This document shows positions 8,549-16,471 of a stretch of DNA of 64,000 bases, piece after piece. A program made the translations under genes and the position numbers. Source of the stretch: Planctomycetota bacterium. GTDB taxonomy: Bacteria > Planctomycetota > J058 > J103. Every line of letters starts with the position of its first letter. The first letter of the stretch is position 1. The stretch is from positions 1-64,000 of the forward strand of contig BPJM01000008.1 in assembly GCA_026004615.1 (NCBI GenBank). The letters are read 5' to 3'. Below the pieces are notes generated by a model. That model searched no databases. It saw nothing but the letters and a program-made list of their open reading frames with translations, and was not told where the DNA came from.

Positions 8549-9579
8549 CCGACCTACCAATCTACCGGATGAAGGCCCTCACGGATATCTGGACGGGCTC
8601 GGTCGTTTTGGAGGAAAAGGGAGGCAAGTTGAAGGAGCGAATCGTCCCCGACCGGCTCGTCCCCACCGGCCTGCTCGGTTCGATCCGCTGGTGGTTCGAG
8701 GTCGTCGTCCGCGGCCTGGGCGGCGGGGCGTGCGACCCGAGCCGGCATCAATGCCCGGACCATCGGAAAGCGCCCGCCGATCCTGGGCACCATTGCGTCG
8801 CCTGCGAGCTGTTCGGCTGCACCGGCGGGGCGCGCAAGTTCCGCTTCGACGTGCTCGACGAGAGCGACAAGATCCAGCAGCGCCAGATCAAGAGAGGCCA
8901 GAGCTTCCAGCTCCGCTTCACCCCGCCGCGGCCCGTGGCCCCCGAGGAGTGGGCGCTCCTCGATCTCACGCTCCGCCTCATCGCCCGCTACGGCGCCATG
9001 GGCAGCAAGACGGTCTGCAAGCCGAGCGACGAACCGAGCCGACAAGGCGCCGTACACCACCGGGACTACGGCCTGGTGGTTATCGAAGGTGCTCCGAAGG
9101 TCCAGCGGAAGAGCAAGAAGGCGCTCGGCGCCTACGTGAAAGCTCCCCGGTGGCGGATCGTCGAGCACGGCTCCTTCGCCTGGGCCTCCCTCGAGCACTT
9201 CTGGTGCGTGCCGGGCCGGTATCTGGCACGGCAGCAGACCAAGAAGAGCGCATTCAATCGTGTCGTCGGACGCAAGGAGGACAAGAGCATCAAGGAGAGG
9301 AAGGGTCGTCGGGTGGTCCGCTGGAGTGACCTCCTTCAGGACGAGACTGACCAGGAGAGCGAGTGGCTCGCTGGTAGTAGGGGAGAAAGCAAGAAGGTCT
9401 TCAGCTTCAAGGACCCTGAGTCCGCGAGGCGGACCTTCGGTTTCGTGCAAGCTCCCGACAAGCTTGTTGAGATGAGGCAGCGCCTTAGAAAGAAGGCGTG
9501 GAGGAATCTCAAAAACGATGAGTTCGTGAAGGGTGCAGATGTTCTCACGAACCTCCTTGACCAGGGAGGCGCCGCATGA
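8545..9579 (+). CDS. cmr1: Type III-B RAMP protein Cmr1
   Basis: This is the Cmr1 subunit of a type III-B-like CRISPR effector. Cmr1 sits near the 3' (head) end of the crRNA and helps capture target RNA. The family block PTGLLGSIRWWFEVVVRG lies at about residues 35-55. It is followed by a Cys-rich stretch (CDPS, CPDH, HCVACELFGCTGGARKFRF) that is characteristic of Cmr1. The start is the ATG that shares ATGA with the methylase stop and has GGAGG just upstream. An ATG further upstream in the same frame would add residues unlike any RAMP. At 344 residues the length is normal. Its coupling to a methylase gene is unusual, since Cmr genes normally neighbour other cas genes or CRISPR arrays. Confidence 0.88.
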   Translation: MTDLPIYRMKALTDIWTGSVVLEEKGGKLKERIVPDRLVPTGLLGSIRWWFEVVVRGLGGGACDPSRHQCPDHRKAPADPGHHCVACELFGCTGGARKFRFDVLDESDKIQQRQIKRGQSFQLRFTPPRPVAPEEWALLDLTLRLIARYGAMGSKTVCKPSDEPSRQGAVHHRDYGLVVIEGAPKVQRKSKKALGAYVKAPRWRIVEHGSFAWASLEHFWCVPGRYLARQQTKKSAFNRVVGRKEDKSIKERKGRRVVRWSDLLQDETDQESEWLAGSRGESKKVFSFKDPESARRTFGFVQAPDKLVEMRQRLRKKAWRNLKNDEFVKGADVLTNLLDQGGAA

Positions 9580-10529
9580 GCTTCGATCTCTATGCCGAGC
9601 TCACTGCGCAGTCGCAATGCCCAGCGCCTGCAAAGCTTCCGGGTGGGCTTGCGAGCGGCTTCGTGGAGGGCTGCACCTGTTGGTTCGCCAAGGGGGAGCT
9701 GGTGGGCGACGAGAAGGCCGGGGCCCGTAAGAAGAACGACGCTCGCAACTGCTATATGAAGCATGCCCAGGCAGGGAAACTCACCGTTCTCAAGGAACTT
9801 GCGGTGCTCCTCGATCGGGCCCCGTCCCCACTGCAGCCCCGCTGGCTAGCGATCGCGGTCGCGTTTACCCTCCAGGCCCCCTGGTACTCCAAGGACGACC
9901 GGCCCTTCCACGTGCTGGACAACCCGGTGCGCAAGGACCGTGTCTTCGGCGTGCCCTTCATGGCCGCGGCGGGCTGGAAGGGGCTCTTGCGCTGGGCCTG
10001 CCGCATGGAAGCGAGGCTCCGTCAGCATCTGGCCGAGCACGGAACGGGGCCGGAGGCCATGCAGCGCTGGGAGGACCCCGACTGGATCGTCCACCTCTTC
10101 GGAAATGCCAAGGGCGAGGACGAGGAGTTCTCGCGCGGGGCGCTTCGGTGCTTCCCCACCTGGTTCGACCGGATCGGTTTCGAGGTCATCAACCCGCACG
10201 ACCGGGCGCGCCGCGCCGGCACGCACCCGATCCTCTACGAGGTCGTCCCGGCGGGCACGGCGGGCACCCTGCGCCTGCTGTATGCGCCCGCGCCGGGCCT
10301 GGCCGAGCGCCAGGGCGTCAAGCCCGCGGTGGCGGTCGGCAGGCTCCTCGACGCCACGGAGAAGCTGCTGAGGGACTACGGCTTCTCCGCAAAGCGCACG
10401 GCCGGCTGGGGGATCGCGAGGATCGACCGCGCCGAGATCCGCTCGGCGAGGGAGTCGGAATGCGGGACGATGGCCCAAGTCCGGGCTGCGCTGGGCAGAG
10501 TCCTGGGGCAAGGGGGACGAACCGGATGA
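9576..10529 (+). CDS. RAMP superfamily (Cas7-type) protein, Cmr6-like
   Basis: This RAMP-fold protein of 317 residues is predicted to be a backbone or cap subunit of the type III effector. The Gly-rich loop near the C-terminus reads DYGFSAKRTAGWG, matching the GAKT-GYG-type loop of Cmr6. The segment VPFMAAAGWKGLLRWACRM matches the helix at which RAMPs contact crRNA. The N-terminal 90 residues are variable and hold a Cys-containing region. It overlaps cmr1 and csx11 by four bases each (ATGA). I assign it as Cmr6-like from the loop and the central FGNAKG region. Other RAMP subtypes cannot be excluded without a profile search. It replaces the cmr3 position of classical cmr operons. Confidence 0.75.
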   Translation: MSFDLYAELTAQSQCPAPAKLPGGLASGFVEGCTCWFAKGELVGDEKAGARKKNDARNCYMKHAQAGKLTVLKELAVLLDRAPSPLQPRWLAIAVAFTLQAPWYSKDDRPFHVLDNPVRKDRVFGVPFMAAAGWKGLLRWACRMEARLRQHLAEHGTGPEAMQRWEDPDWIVHLFGNAKGEDEEFSRGALRCFPTWFDRIGFEVINPHDRARRAGTHPILYEVVPAGTAGTLRLLYAPAPGLAERQGVKPAVAVGRLLDATEKLLRDYGFSAKRTAGWGIARIDRAEIRSARESECGTMAQVRAALGRVLGQGGRTG

Positions 10530-13525
10530 GCGGTGCCGAAATGCTTGAAAAGCTCCGGACGCACCGGCCGCTCCTCCTCGCCTGCGAGGCGATCGGGTGG
10601 CTGCACATGACGGGCAAGGCCCACCCCGACTTCCTGCGCAGCAAGGGTGGAGCGGGTGTCTCGTACAACGAGAAGGCGTGGCACGAGAAGTTGGATCAGC
10701 ACTGGAGCACGCGATTGGGCTGGCTTCGCGGCGCGTATCCCAACTGCGTCTGGCCGGACCCGCTCACAGAGTTTCTCCAGCGCTACGACGACGGACGGTC
10801 AAGAGAGAGCCTGGTCGGCTTCCTCCAGGCCGGCCACGCCATGGCGTCGGGGATCGAGAAGAACCTGCCCGGGGCGACGAGCGGCTACCTGGCGCAGGAC
10901 GCGAACCACCTGTGGCTCTGCACCGCCTTCGGCCATCCGGTGCGCAACCTCCTCGCCGATCCACCCGAGGTCCTGCAACCGGGAGGCTGGGAACGCCTCC
11001 TCGCCCGCATCGGCGGCCTGCTCGACGAACTCCAGCGCCTCGGGGAGAATCCGCCTGGCGATCCGGACCCCTGGCACCGCTGGCGCGAGGCCGCAGTCGG
11101 CAAGGACGGCTGGCTCCGGCGTGCGTTCGGCTCCACGCTCGCCGAGACCCGCCTGCCGAACAACGAGGTTACCCTCTGGGATCAGTCCTATGTGGCCGCC
11201 GCCCTCTTCAAGGCGGCGGTGGCGGGGGCGGTGCTCTCGGCATCGCCGAACTGGCGCGACCTGAAGTCGAAGACCCGCTGGCGTGTGCTCACCGTCGCCT
11301 TCGGCACGGACCACTACGAGGCGCGGGCCGTTCGCATCGGCGACTGGACGGGCGCGCGGCAGGCGATCGAGCGCTTTCTCGACGAGGTCTGCCGTCTGGT
11401 CGAGGTGGACCTGGCGCTGGGATCGCTCGTCTACCGGGACGACGAGGCTGTAGCCTTCACCTTTCCAGGACTGCGGTTGGATGCCACACCCTCCGACGCC
11501 AAGGGCAGCCTGGACGATGGCGTTGCCGAGGCGCTCCGCGCCGAGCTGGAGGGACGTATCGACGAGCTGGCCCGAGCGCACGACTTCGAGACGCCGCCCC
11601 TCTGCCGGCTGTCGGCCTCGACCCGGTCGTTCGTTCCCATGACCGAGGAGCTTCGTGAGGCGAGGAAGGAGGTCGCCGTTCCCGTCCACCGGCGCTGGGA
11701 AGTTCCGAAGCCGGGTGCGCAGCAGGGACACGTCTGTCCCGTGTGCCAGGTGCGGTTCAACGGGCAGGAACCGGACGGCCGGCCCAACGTTTCCAAGCAG
11801 CGCGTCTGCCGCGTCTGCTTCGAGCGGCGCCGAGGCCGCCTCGACACATGGCTCGCCTCGGGAGAGGACACGATCTGGATCACCGAGGTGGCGGACGCAA
11901 ACGACCGGGTCGCGCTCCTCACCCTGAGCCTCGACCTCGAGCCGTGGCTCGACGGATCCCGCGTCGACTCCCTGCGCGCGCAGGCACTCCCGGTGTGGCG
12001 GCGCGCCAATCCGGTGCTCGGGACGGGCAAGAACCGAACGGACAATCCGATCGACCCGGAGGCGCCGTTGGAGTCCCTGCGCCAGTATGTCGGGACCAGG
12101 CTGGATTCCGTCGACAAGGACGACCCCGTGCTCGGCGCCCTCCAGGACGGCTACCGCCATGCCACCGACTGGAAGACCTATTTCGGCCTCTTGGTCGAGG
12201 ACCGCGCCGGCGCACCCTCCTGGGACGACCTCGACGAAGTGGGCCGGGCGAACTGGCTCGCCCACCAGCTCCTGCGCAAGAACGCCTCGCCCGGGCGCGT
12301 GCACCGCTTCTGGCGCACGGCGGAGACCTTCTTCGCGGAGCTCCTCGAAAGCTTCCGCGAGATCGCCGCAGCCGACGCGAACCGCTGGCGGACCCGGCGC
12401 CTGGTCGTCGAGCCCGCGGAAGGCGGCCCGCCCTGGAAGGACCGCGAGACCTATGCCGGCCGGTTCCGCGACGCGCCGCTCGAGCTGCTCTACAGGCAGG
12501 ATCGCCGGGCGTTCATCACCATCTGCAACCTGGCGCGCGTGCTCGCACCCCACGAGCCGCGCTCGGCCCTCGCCGGTGCGTCGATCACCGTGCGCGGCGA
12601 CGACGGCGAGCCGCGACAGCTCACCATCGGCGGGGTGCGAGAGGCGGAGGGGGTGGGCGTCTACACCCCCCTCGTCCTCCTCGACCGGACGCCGGTCCGG
12701 TTCCGCGTCCTCGTGCCGCTTGCCACAGCCGATGCCTGCGTCGAGGCCGCCGTTGAGAAGTGGCGCAACGAGTTTGCCCGGGTCTGGGATCGCATGCCCA
12801 TGCGCGTGGGGATCGTGGCCTTCCCCCGCTTGACGCCTTTCCAGGCGGTGGTCGAGATGGCCCGGAACGTGGAGGACGTCCTCGCGGAGGCGGGCGAGGA
12901 GAAGTGGTGCGTGGCCGAGAGCGCGTCGTGCGAAGGGGTGACGAGCCTCGTCCTTCGCCGTGGGGATGGAGGCTCGGAGCTCGTCGCGGTCCCGCGCCGA
13001 CTGCCCGACGGGCGCGCCGATGTCTTCTACCCGTACCTGCGCACGGAGGGCTGTCGCCTGCGCAGTCCCCGCGACTTCGCCACGCCGGACGGGTTGGTCT
13101 ATCGGCACGTCGCGGACCTGCGACCCGGAGACGGCGTGGAGGTGGCTCCGTCGCGGCTCGCCATGGTCTTCATGGAGAGCACGGCGGCGCGCTTCGAGCC
13201 GGTCGAGGTCCTGCCTCTGTCGACCTGGATTCGCCTGCGCGAGACCTGGGCGCTGGTGCGGCGCCATGCGCCGAGCACGAGTGCGCTGCGCGGCGCCTGG
13301 GCGGTGCTGGCTGGCTCGCGCGAGCGCTGGGTGCAAGGCGCAGATAGGACGAGCGAGGCGGCTGTGACCTGGTGCCAGTTCGCGCGCTCCGTGCTCGCCG
13401 AGCAACTCGGCCTGCGCGGCGCCGCGCTGGACGCGCTGGTCGAGGCGGCGTGCTCGGGTGCCCTGGAGCGGGCGCTCGACTGGCACCTGCGGGTACGGAA
13501 GGAACCACTGGAGGAAGGGACATGA
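10526..13525 (+). CDS. csx11: Csx11, divergent and apparently inactive Cas10/Cmr2-type large subunit
   Basis: This is the large (999-residue) subunit of the RAMP complex, placed in the Csx11 branch of Cas10-like proteins. At the N-terminus, where Cas10 HD domains carry HDxGK, it reads LHMTGKAHPDF (H27-M28). The metal-binding Asp is lost by a change needing all three codon bases. A zinc ribbon has Cys pairs at 404/407 and 428/431. The second palm domain is recognisable: RFRVLVPLA near residue 725, then MRVGIVAFPRLTPFQAV. The hairpin that should carry GGDD reads DRTPVRF instead. The C-terminal ALERALDWHLRVRK is typical of the family. Neither DNA cleavage by HD nor cyclic-oligoadenylate synthesis is therefore expected. 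Its role is probably structural and target-sensing. The start is the ATGA overlap; it ends in another ATGA with cmr4. The family call rests on these features without a profile score. Confidence 0.78.
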   Translation: MSGAEMLEKLRTHRPLLLACEAIGWLHMTGKAHPDFLRSKGGAGVSYNEKAWHEKLDQHWSTRLGWLRGAYPNCVWPDPLTEFLQRYDDGRSRESLVGFLQAGHAMASGIEKNLPGATSGYLAQDANHLWLCTAFGHPVRNLLADPPEVLQPGGWERLLARIGGLLDELQRLGENPPGDPDPWHRWREAAVGKDGWLRRAFGSTLAETRLPNNEVTLWDQSYVAAALFKAAVAGAVLSASPNWRDLKSKTRWRVLTVAFGTDHYEARAVRIGDWTGARQAIERFLDEVCRLVEVDLALGSLVYRDDEAVAFTFPGLRLDATPSDAKGSLDDGVAEALRAELEGRIDELARAHDFETPPLCRLSASTRSFVPMTEELREARKEVAVPVHRRWEVPKPGAQQGHVCPVCQVRFNGQEPDGRPNVSKQRVCRVCFERRRGRLDTWLASGEDTIWITEVADANDRVALLTLSLDLEPWLDGSRVDSLRAQALPVWRRANPVLGTGKNRTDNPIDPEAPLESLRQYVGTRLDSVDKDDPVLGALQDGYRHATDWKTYFGLLVEDRAGAPSWDDLDEVGRANWLAHQLLRKNASPGRVHRFWRTAETFFAELLESFREIAAADANRWRTRRLVVEPAEGGPPWKDRETYAGRFRDAPLELLYRQDRRAFITICNLARVLAPHEPRSALAGASITVRGDDGEPRQLTIGGVREAEGVGVYTPLVLLDRTPVRFRVLVPLATADACVEAAVEKWRNEFARVWDRMPMRVGIVAFPRLTPFQAVVEMARNVEDVLAEAGEEKWCVAESASCEGVTSLVLRRGDGGSELVAVPRRLPDGRADVFYPYLRTEGCRLRSPRDFATPDGLVYRHVADLRPGDGVEVAPSRLAMVFMESTAARFEPVEVLPLSTWIRLRETWALVRRHAPSTSALRGAWAVLAGSRERWVQGADRTSEAAVTWCQFARSVLAEQLGLRGAALDALVEAACSGALERALDWHLRVRKEPLEEGT

Positions 13526-14532
13526 GCGGCCGAAGCTTCGAGGTCTTCCCCAAGGCGGCCATCGCCGTCGATCCGGTCCACGTCGGGACCGGCGGAGCAC
13601 GGCTCGGGCGGGTGGACAACACGATCGTGCGCGACCCGGTGACGCGCGTGCCCAAGATCCCGGGCTCCAGCCTGGCCGGCGTGCTGCGCAGCTATGTGGC
13701 GATGCAAGAGGAAACCGGGCGCGACGAGTCGAGCCGACCGAAGCCGTACTACCCCGACTGCGCCGGCCAGGGCCAGCCGCGCCAGGATGGTTCTGGCGGC
13801 CACTGTGGGCAGCCGGATTGTCGGGTATGCACCGTCTTCGGCTTCGCCCGCGGCGGGCGGGGAGGCTTCGCAGGCCTGGCTTCGTTCAGCGATGCCCACG
13901 TGCTCCTGTTCCCCGTAGCGACGCGCGAGGGGCCTCTGTGGGTGACGGCGCCGTCTGCGCTTCGTCTGCTCGACGGGCTGCGAGATCAGGAGGACGTCGC
14001 GGAGAACAAGCTTTACCGCAACGGGTCCTCGGACCAACCGTTGAACTTGGGCTGGCTGCTCCTGCCGGTGCAAAAATACTGCAAGATGTCGACGATTACC
14101 GATAAACTGAAGAACATGCACATCCCCGAATACATCCGCAACCGAATGGGCATCGTGTCCGACAAGCTGTTCAGCCACGTCGTCAACAGCAACCTCGAGG
14201 TGCGGACCTCCGTAGCGATCGATCCGGCCACCGGGGCGGCCGAGGAAGGGTTGCTCTTCACCTACGAGGCCCTGCCGCGGGGCACGGTGGTGCTCTGGGA
14301 GATCACGTGCCGGAACCCGGCGCACTGCAGGATCGGCAAAAACGAGGTGGCGGTGCGCTGCCCGGCCGACGTCCACCAGGTCGTTACCGGCGGCTTCCCC
14401 TACCTCGAAGCGCTGGGAATCGGCGGCATGGGGAGCCGCGGGATGGGCCGGCTTCGGGTGTTGAACCCGGACGGCAAAGTGTCGGGCGCATCCCAGTGCA
14501 ACGTATCGAAAGCGTCCCAGGGGGATCCATGA
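13522..14532 (+). CDS. cmr4: Type III-B backbone RAMP protein Cmr4 with catalytic Asp
   Basis: Cmr4 (Cas7 group) forms the helical backbone along the crRNA and cuts bound target RNA at 6-nt intervals. The N-terminal loop GRVDNTIVRD aligns with the GVVDQPIQRE loop of Pyrococcus Cmr4. The catalytic Asp is kept (D32). PKIPGSSLAGVLRSY follows as the usual strand-helix. LASFSDAHVLLFPV and LWVTAPSALRLL are family blocks, and GIGGMGSRGMGRL near the C-terminus is the Gly-rich loop. A Cys-rich insert (CGQPDCRVC, about residues 93-101) is less usual. The ATGA start has GGAGG upstream. RNA cleavage activity is predicted to be intact, in contrast to the large subunit. Confidence 0.88.
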   Translation: MSGRSFEVFPKAAIAVDPVHVGTGGARLGRVDNTIVRDPVTRVPKIPGSSLAGVLRSYVAMQEETGRDESSRPKPYYPDCAGQGQPRQDGSGGHCGQPDCRVCTVFGFARGGRGGFAGLASFSDAHVLLFPVATREGPLWVTAPSALRLLDGLRDQEDVAENKLYRNGSSDQPLNLGWLLLPVQKYCKMSTITDKLKNMHIPEYIRNRMGIVSDKLFSHVVNSNLEVRTSVAIDPATGAAEEGLLFTYEALPRGTVVLWEITCRNPAHCRIGKNEVAVRCPADVHQVVTGGFPYLEALGIGGMGSRGMGRLRVLNPDGKVSGASQCNVSKASQGDP

Positions 14533-14891
14533 TGTCCGGGAGCCACGCGAATCTCGACCTGGCCTGCGCGCAGCTCGGCGCCGAACTCGCAAAGAAGAGC
14601 GACGAGAAGACCCTCACGGATGCTCTATCCGTCCTCGAGGAGCAAGGCGTCTACGCCTTCTTCCTCTTTCTCAAACAGAAGAAGGAGCGAAGCGATTTGA
14701 GCAAGGCGTGCCGCGAATTCCTGCCGAAGCAGTTCGGCCGGGACTTCGACGGCAACGATGAGTTCCGGGGCACGCAAGCCCTCGCCAAGGACCTCGACAA
14801 GCTCTTCTTCGCCCGGGATCTCCTGCGGCAGGCCCTCGTCTACGGCCGTTACCACGCCAAGGCCGCTTCACAGCGGAGGACCGAGCGATGA
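14529..14891 (+). CDS. cmr5: Type III-B small subunit Cmr5
   Basis: This small, all-helical protein (120 residues) has the size, position and helical pattern of Cmr5. Cmr5 forms the filament beside the Cmr4 backbone and stabilises the target strand. Recognisable pieces are ALSVLEEQGVYAFFLFL, a Lys-rich segment, and DLLRQALVYGRYHAKA near the end. Two consecutive ATG codons are available; I chose the first because it makes the ATGA overlap used throughout the operon. The subunit has no catalytic role in known systems. It diverges enough from textbook Cmr5 that the call leans on context. Confidence 0.75.
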   Translation: MMSGSHANLDLACAQLGAELAKKSDEKTLTDALSVLEEQGVYAFFLFLKQKKERSDLSKACREFLPKQFGRDFDGNDEFRGTQALAKDLDKLFFARDLLRQALVYGRYHAKAASQRRTER

Positions 14892-15799
14892 GCTGGCATC
14901 TCTACCGCTGGACTTGGCGCGTCAAGAGCCCGCTCTACGTCGGGACGACCCCGTCGGGCGCCCTCAACCGGTGCCGGCTGTATGTGCCCGCCCGGCCCCT
15001 CTGGGGTGCTCTGACGGCCGAGCTGGCGCGTAGGCAGGCAGCCGGCAGCGATCCGAACTACGAACAGGTCGGTGGTGATCTCCGGCAGCAGACGCGGCTC
15101 TCGTATCTCTACCCGGCGGAGAAGGTCGACGGCGCATGGCGCGCCTGGCTTCCGGAGTACCGCAAAGGCCAGGGTCTGGTCTGGGTCCGTGAGGACGGCA
15201 CGGAAGGCCTGCCCGATCGCCGGTTCCGGCGCCGACTGCTGTGGACGCGGCCTGCCACCGCCATCGATCCGGAATCCGATTCGGCGCTGGACGGCTCGCT
15301 CCGGGAGACGGAGTGCCTCCAGACGCACTGGCGGGATGCTTCGGGCGCTGCCGCCGGCCCCGTGGTCATGGTGGGCTGCGTCTGTGTGAGGGACGAAGGC
15401 CGGTGGGTGAACGACATCTGCTCCATTCAGAAGATCTTCGTCGGCGGCGACACGCGCTATGGACTGGGTTGCCTCGAGCAGGAGGAATTCGTTTCCTCAG
15501 ACCGCGTCTTCGGACAGACGATGGACGGGAGCGAGGATTCTCCCCGCATTGCTTCTCGGCGGCTCGTGGCTCACGCCCTTGGATCCGATGGCGCCGTAGC
15601 CCATGGTCAGCTTGAGCGCCTCGCCGGATGGGATACCGCTGCTGCGGAGAGACCGCAACAGCACCAATACGGAAGCGCCAAAGCCTTCTGGACGCCGGGC
15701 ACCGTGTTCGGTGAGGAACGAAACTGGGTGTGGTCGGACGACGGGACGCTGAGGGACCTTGTGGACTCCCAAATCGATCTTCCCCAGGGCACCCCATGA
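14888..15799 (+). CDS. RAMP superfamily protein, second cap subunit of the type III effector
   Basis: The N-terminus, WRVKSPLYVGTTPSGAL, has the RAMP ferredoxin-like first strand and the turn used to bind crRNA or its 5' handle. ARPLWGALTAELARR fits the following helix. A central GGDTRYGLGCLEQ is the Gly-rich loop. The protein has 303 residues. It may fill the Cmr3 (Cas5-type) place that is otherwise missing from the operon, or it may be another Cas7-type subunit; I cannot decide from sequence alone. It shares ATGA with cmr5 upstream and with the DarT toxin gene downstream. That makes it the physical bridge between the CRISPR-type complex and the toxin-antitoxin pair. Confidence 0.72.
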   Translation: MSWHLYRWTWRVKSPLYVGTTPSGALNRCRLYVPARPLWGALTAELARRQAAGSDPNYEQVGGDLRQQTRLSYLYPAEKVDGAWRAWLPEYRKGQGLVWVREDGTEGLPDRRFRRRLLWTRPATAIDPESDSALDGSLRETECLQTHWRDASGAAAGPVVMVGCVCVRDEGRWVNDICSIQKIFVGGDTRYGLGCLEQEEFVSSDRVFGQTMDGSEDSPRIASRRLVAHALGSDGAVAHGQLERLAGWDTAAAERPQQHQYGSAKAFWTPGTVFGEERNWVWSDDGTLRDLVDSQIDLPQGTP

Positions 15800-16446
15800 G
15801 TATGCCACCGCCTAGTCCCAAGATCTACCACATCACCCACGTTGACAATCTGGCGGCGATCGTTGCCGATGGGGCGCTGCTCTCCGATGCCGCGATGGTC
15901 CGTCGCGGCGGCCCGCCACGAGGCATCGGCCTCTCCGGGATCAAGCGCCGCCGGATCAAGGAGATCGAGGTGCGCTGCCATCCGGGAACGAGGGTCGGCG
16001 ACTACGTGCCGTTTTACTTCTGCCCGCGCTCGATCATGCTCTTCGTCATCCACTGCGCGAACCACCCGGAACTGACCTATCGGGACGGCCAGGACCCGAT
16101 CGTCCACCTCGAGGCGGATCTCCACCAGGTGATCCAGTGGGCGGACGGAGCCGGAGTTCGCTGGGCGTTCTCGCTCTCCAATGCAGGCGCCTACCACGTC
16201 GAGTTCCGGACTGGGGTGCACCGCCTCGGCGAGCTCAACTGGCCGGCTATCGCGGCGACCGACTTCCGGGACCGGGACGTCAAGGAGGGCAAGCAGGCGG
16301 AGTTCCTCGTCCATGGAAGGTTCCCGTGGCATCTCGTCCGGCGGATCGGCGTGCGGACGGACGCCACCGCCGAGCGGCCGCGTGCGGCCGCCGCCGGGGC
16401 TGCCCATACCCCGCTCGTGGAGGTCAAGCGCAATTGGTACTTTTAG
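15796..16446 (+). CDS. darT: DarT DNA ADP-ribosyltransferase toxin
   Basis: DarT uses NAD+ to attach ADP-ribose to bases of single-stranded DNA, blocking replication, and is used as an anti-phage toxin. The whole family pattern is visible: IYHITHVDNLAAIVADG at the N-terminus, then GIKRRRIKE. VGDYVPFYFCPRS carries the NAD-binding region, RWAFSLSNAGA follows, and KQAEFLV contains the catalytic Glu (E169). The C-terminal VEVKRNWYF is the usual end. At 216 residues it is full length. The start is the ATG in the ATGA overlap with the RAMP gene; an earlier ATG in frame would add sequence unlike DarT. Such tight coupling to a CRISPR-type subunit is notable, because DarTG pairs are normally free-standing. 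Confidence 0.93.
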   Translation: MSMPPPSPKIYHITHVDNLAAIVADGALLSDAAMVRRGGPPRGIGLSGIKRRRIKEIEVRCHPGTRVGDYVPFYFCPRSIMLFVIHCANHPELTYRDGQDPIVHLEADLHQVIQWADGAGVRWAFSLSNAGAYHVEFRTGVHRLGELNWPAIAATDFRDRDVKEGKQAEFLVHGRFPWHLVRRIGVRTDATAERPRAAAAGAAHTPLVEVKRNWYF

Positions 16447-16471
16447 ATTAGAGAGAGGGCCGGAGGGAGCC

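Noticed and set aside
12595..12612. RGDDGE in Csx11 as a possible GGDD cyclase motif
   Set aside because: It lies in a loop before the second palm domain, not in its hairpin; the hairpin itself reads DRTPVRF.
10799..13600. A 933-codon minus-strand frame over csx11
   Set aside because: It is the antisense shadow of a gene with clear family motifs; the product has no recognisable domain.
15730..15795. Earlier in-frame ATG for darT
   Set aside because: It would add 22 residues encoded inside the RAMP gene and unlike any DarT; the ATGA-overlap start fits the family N-terminus.
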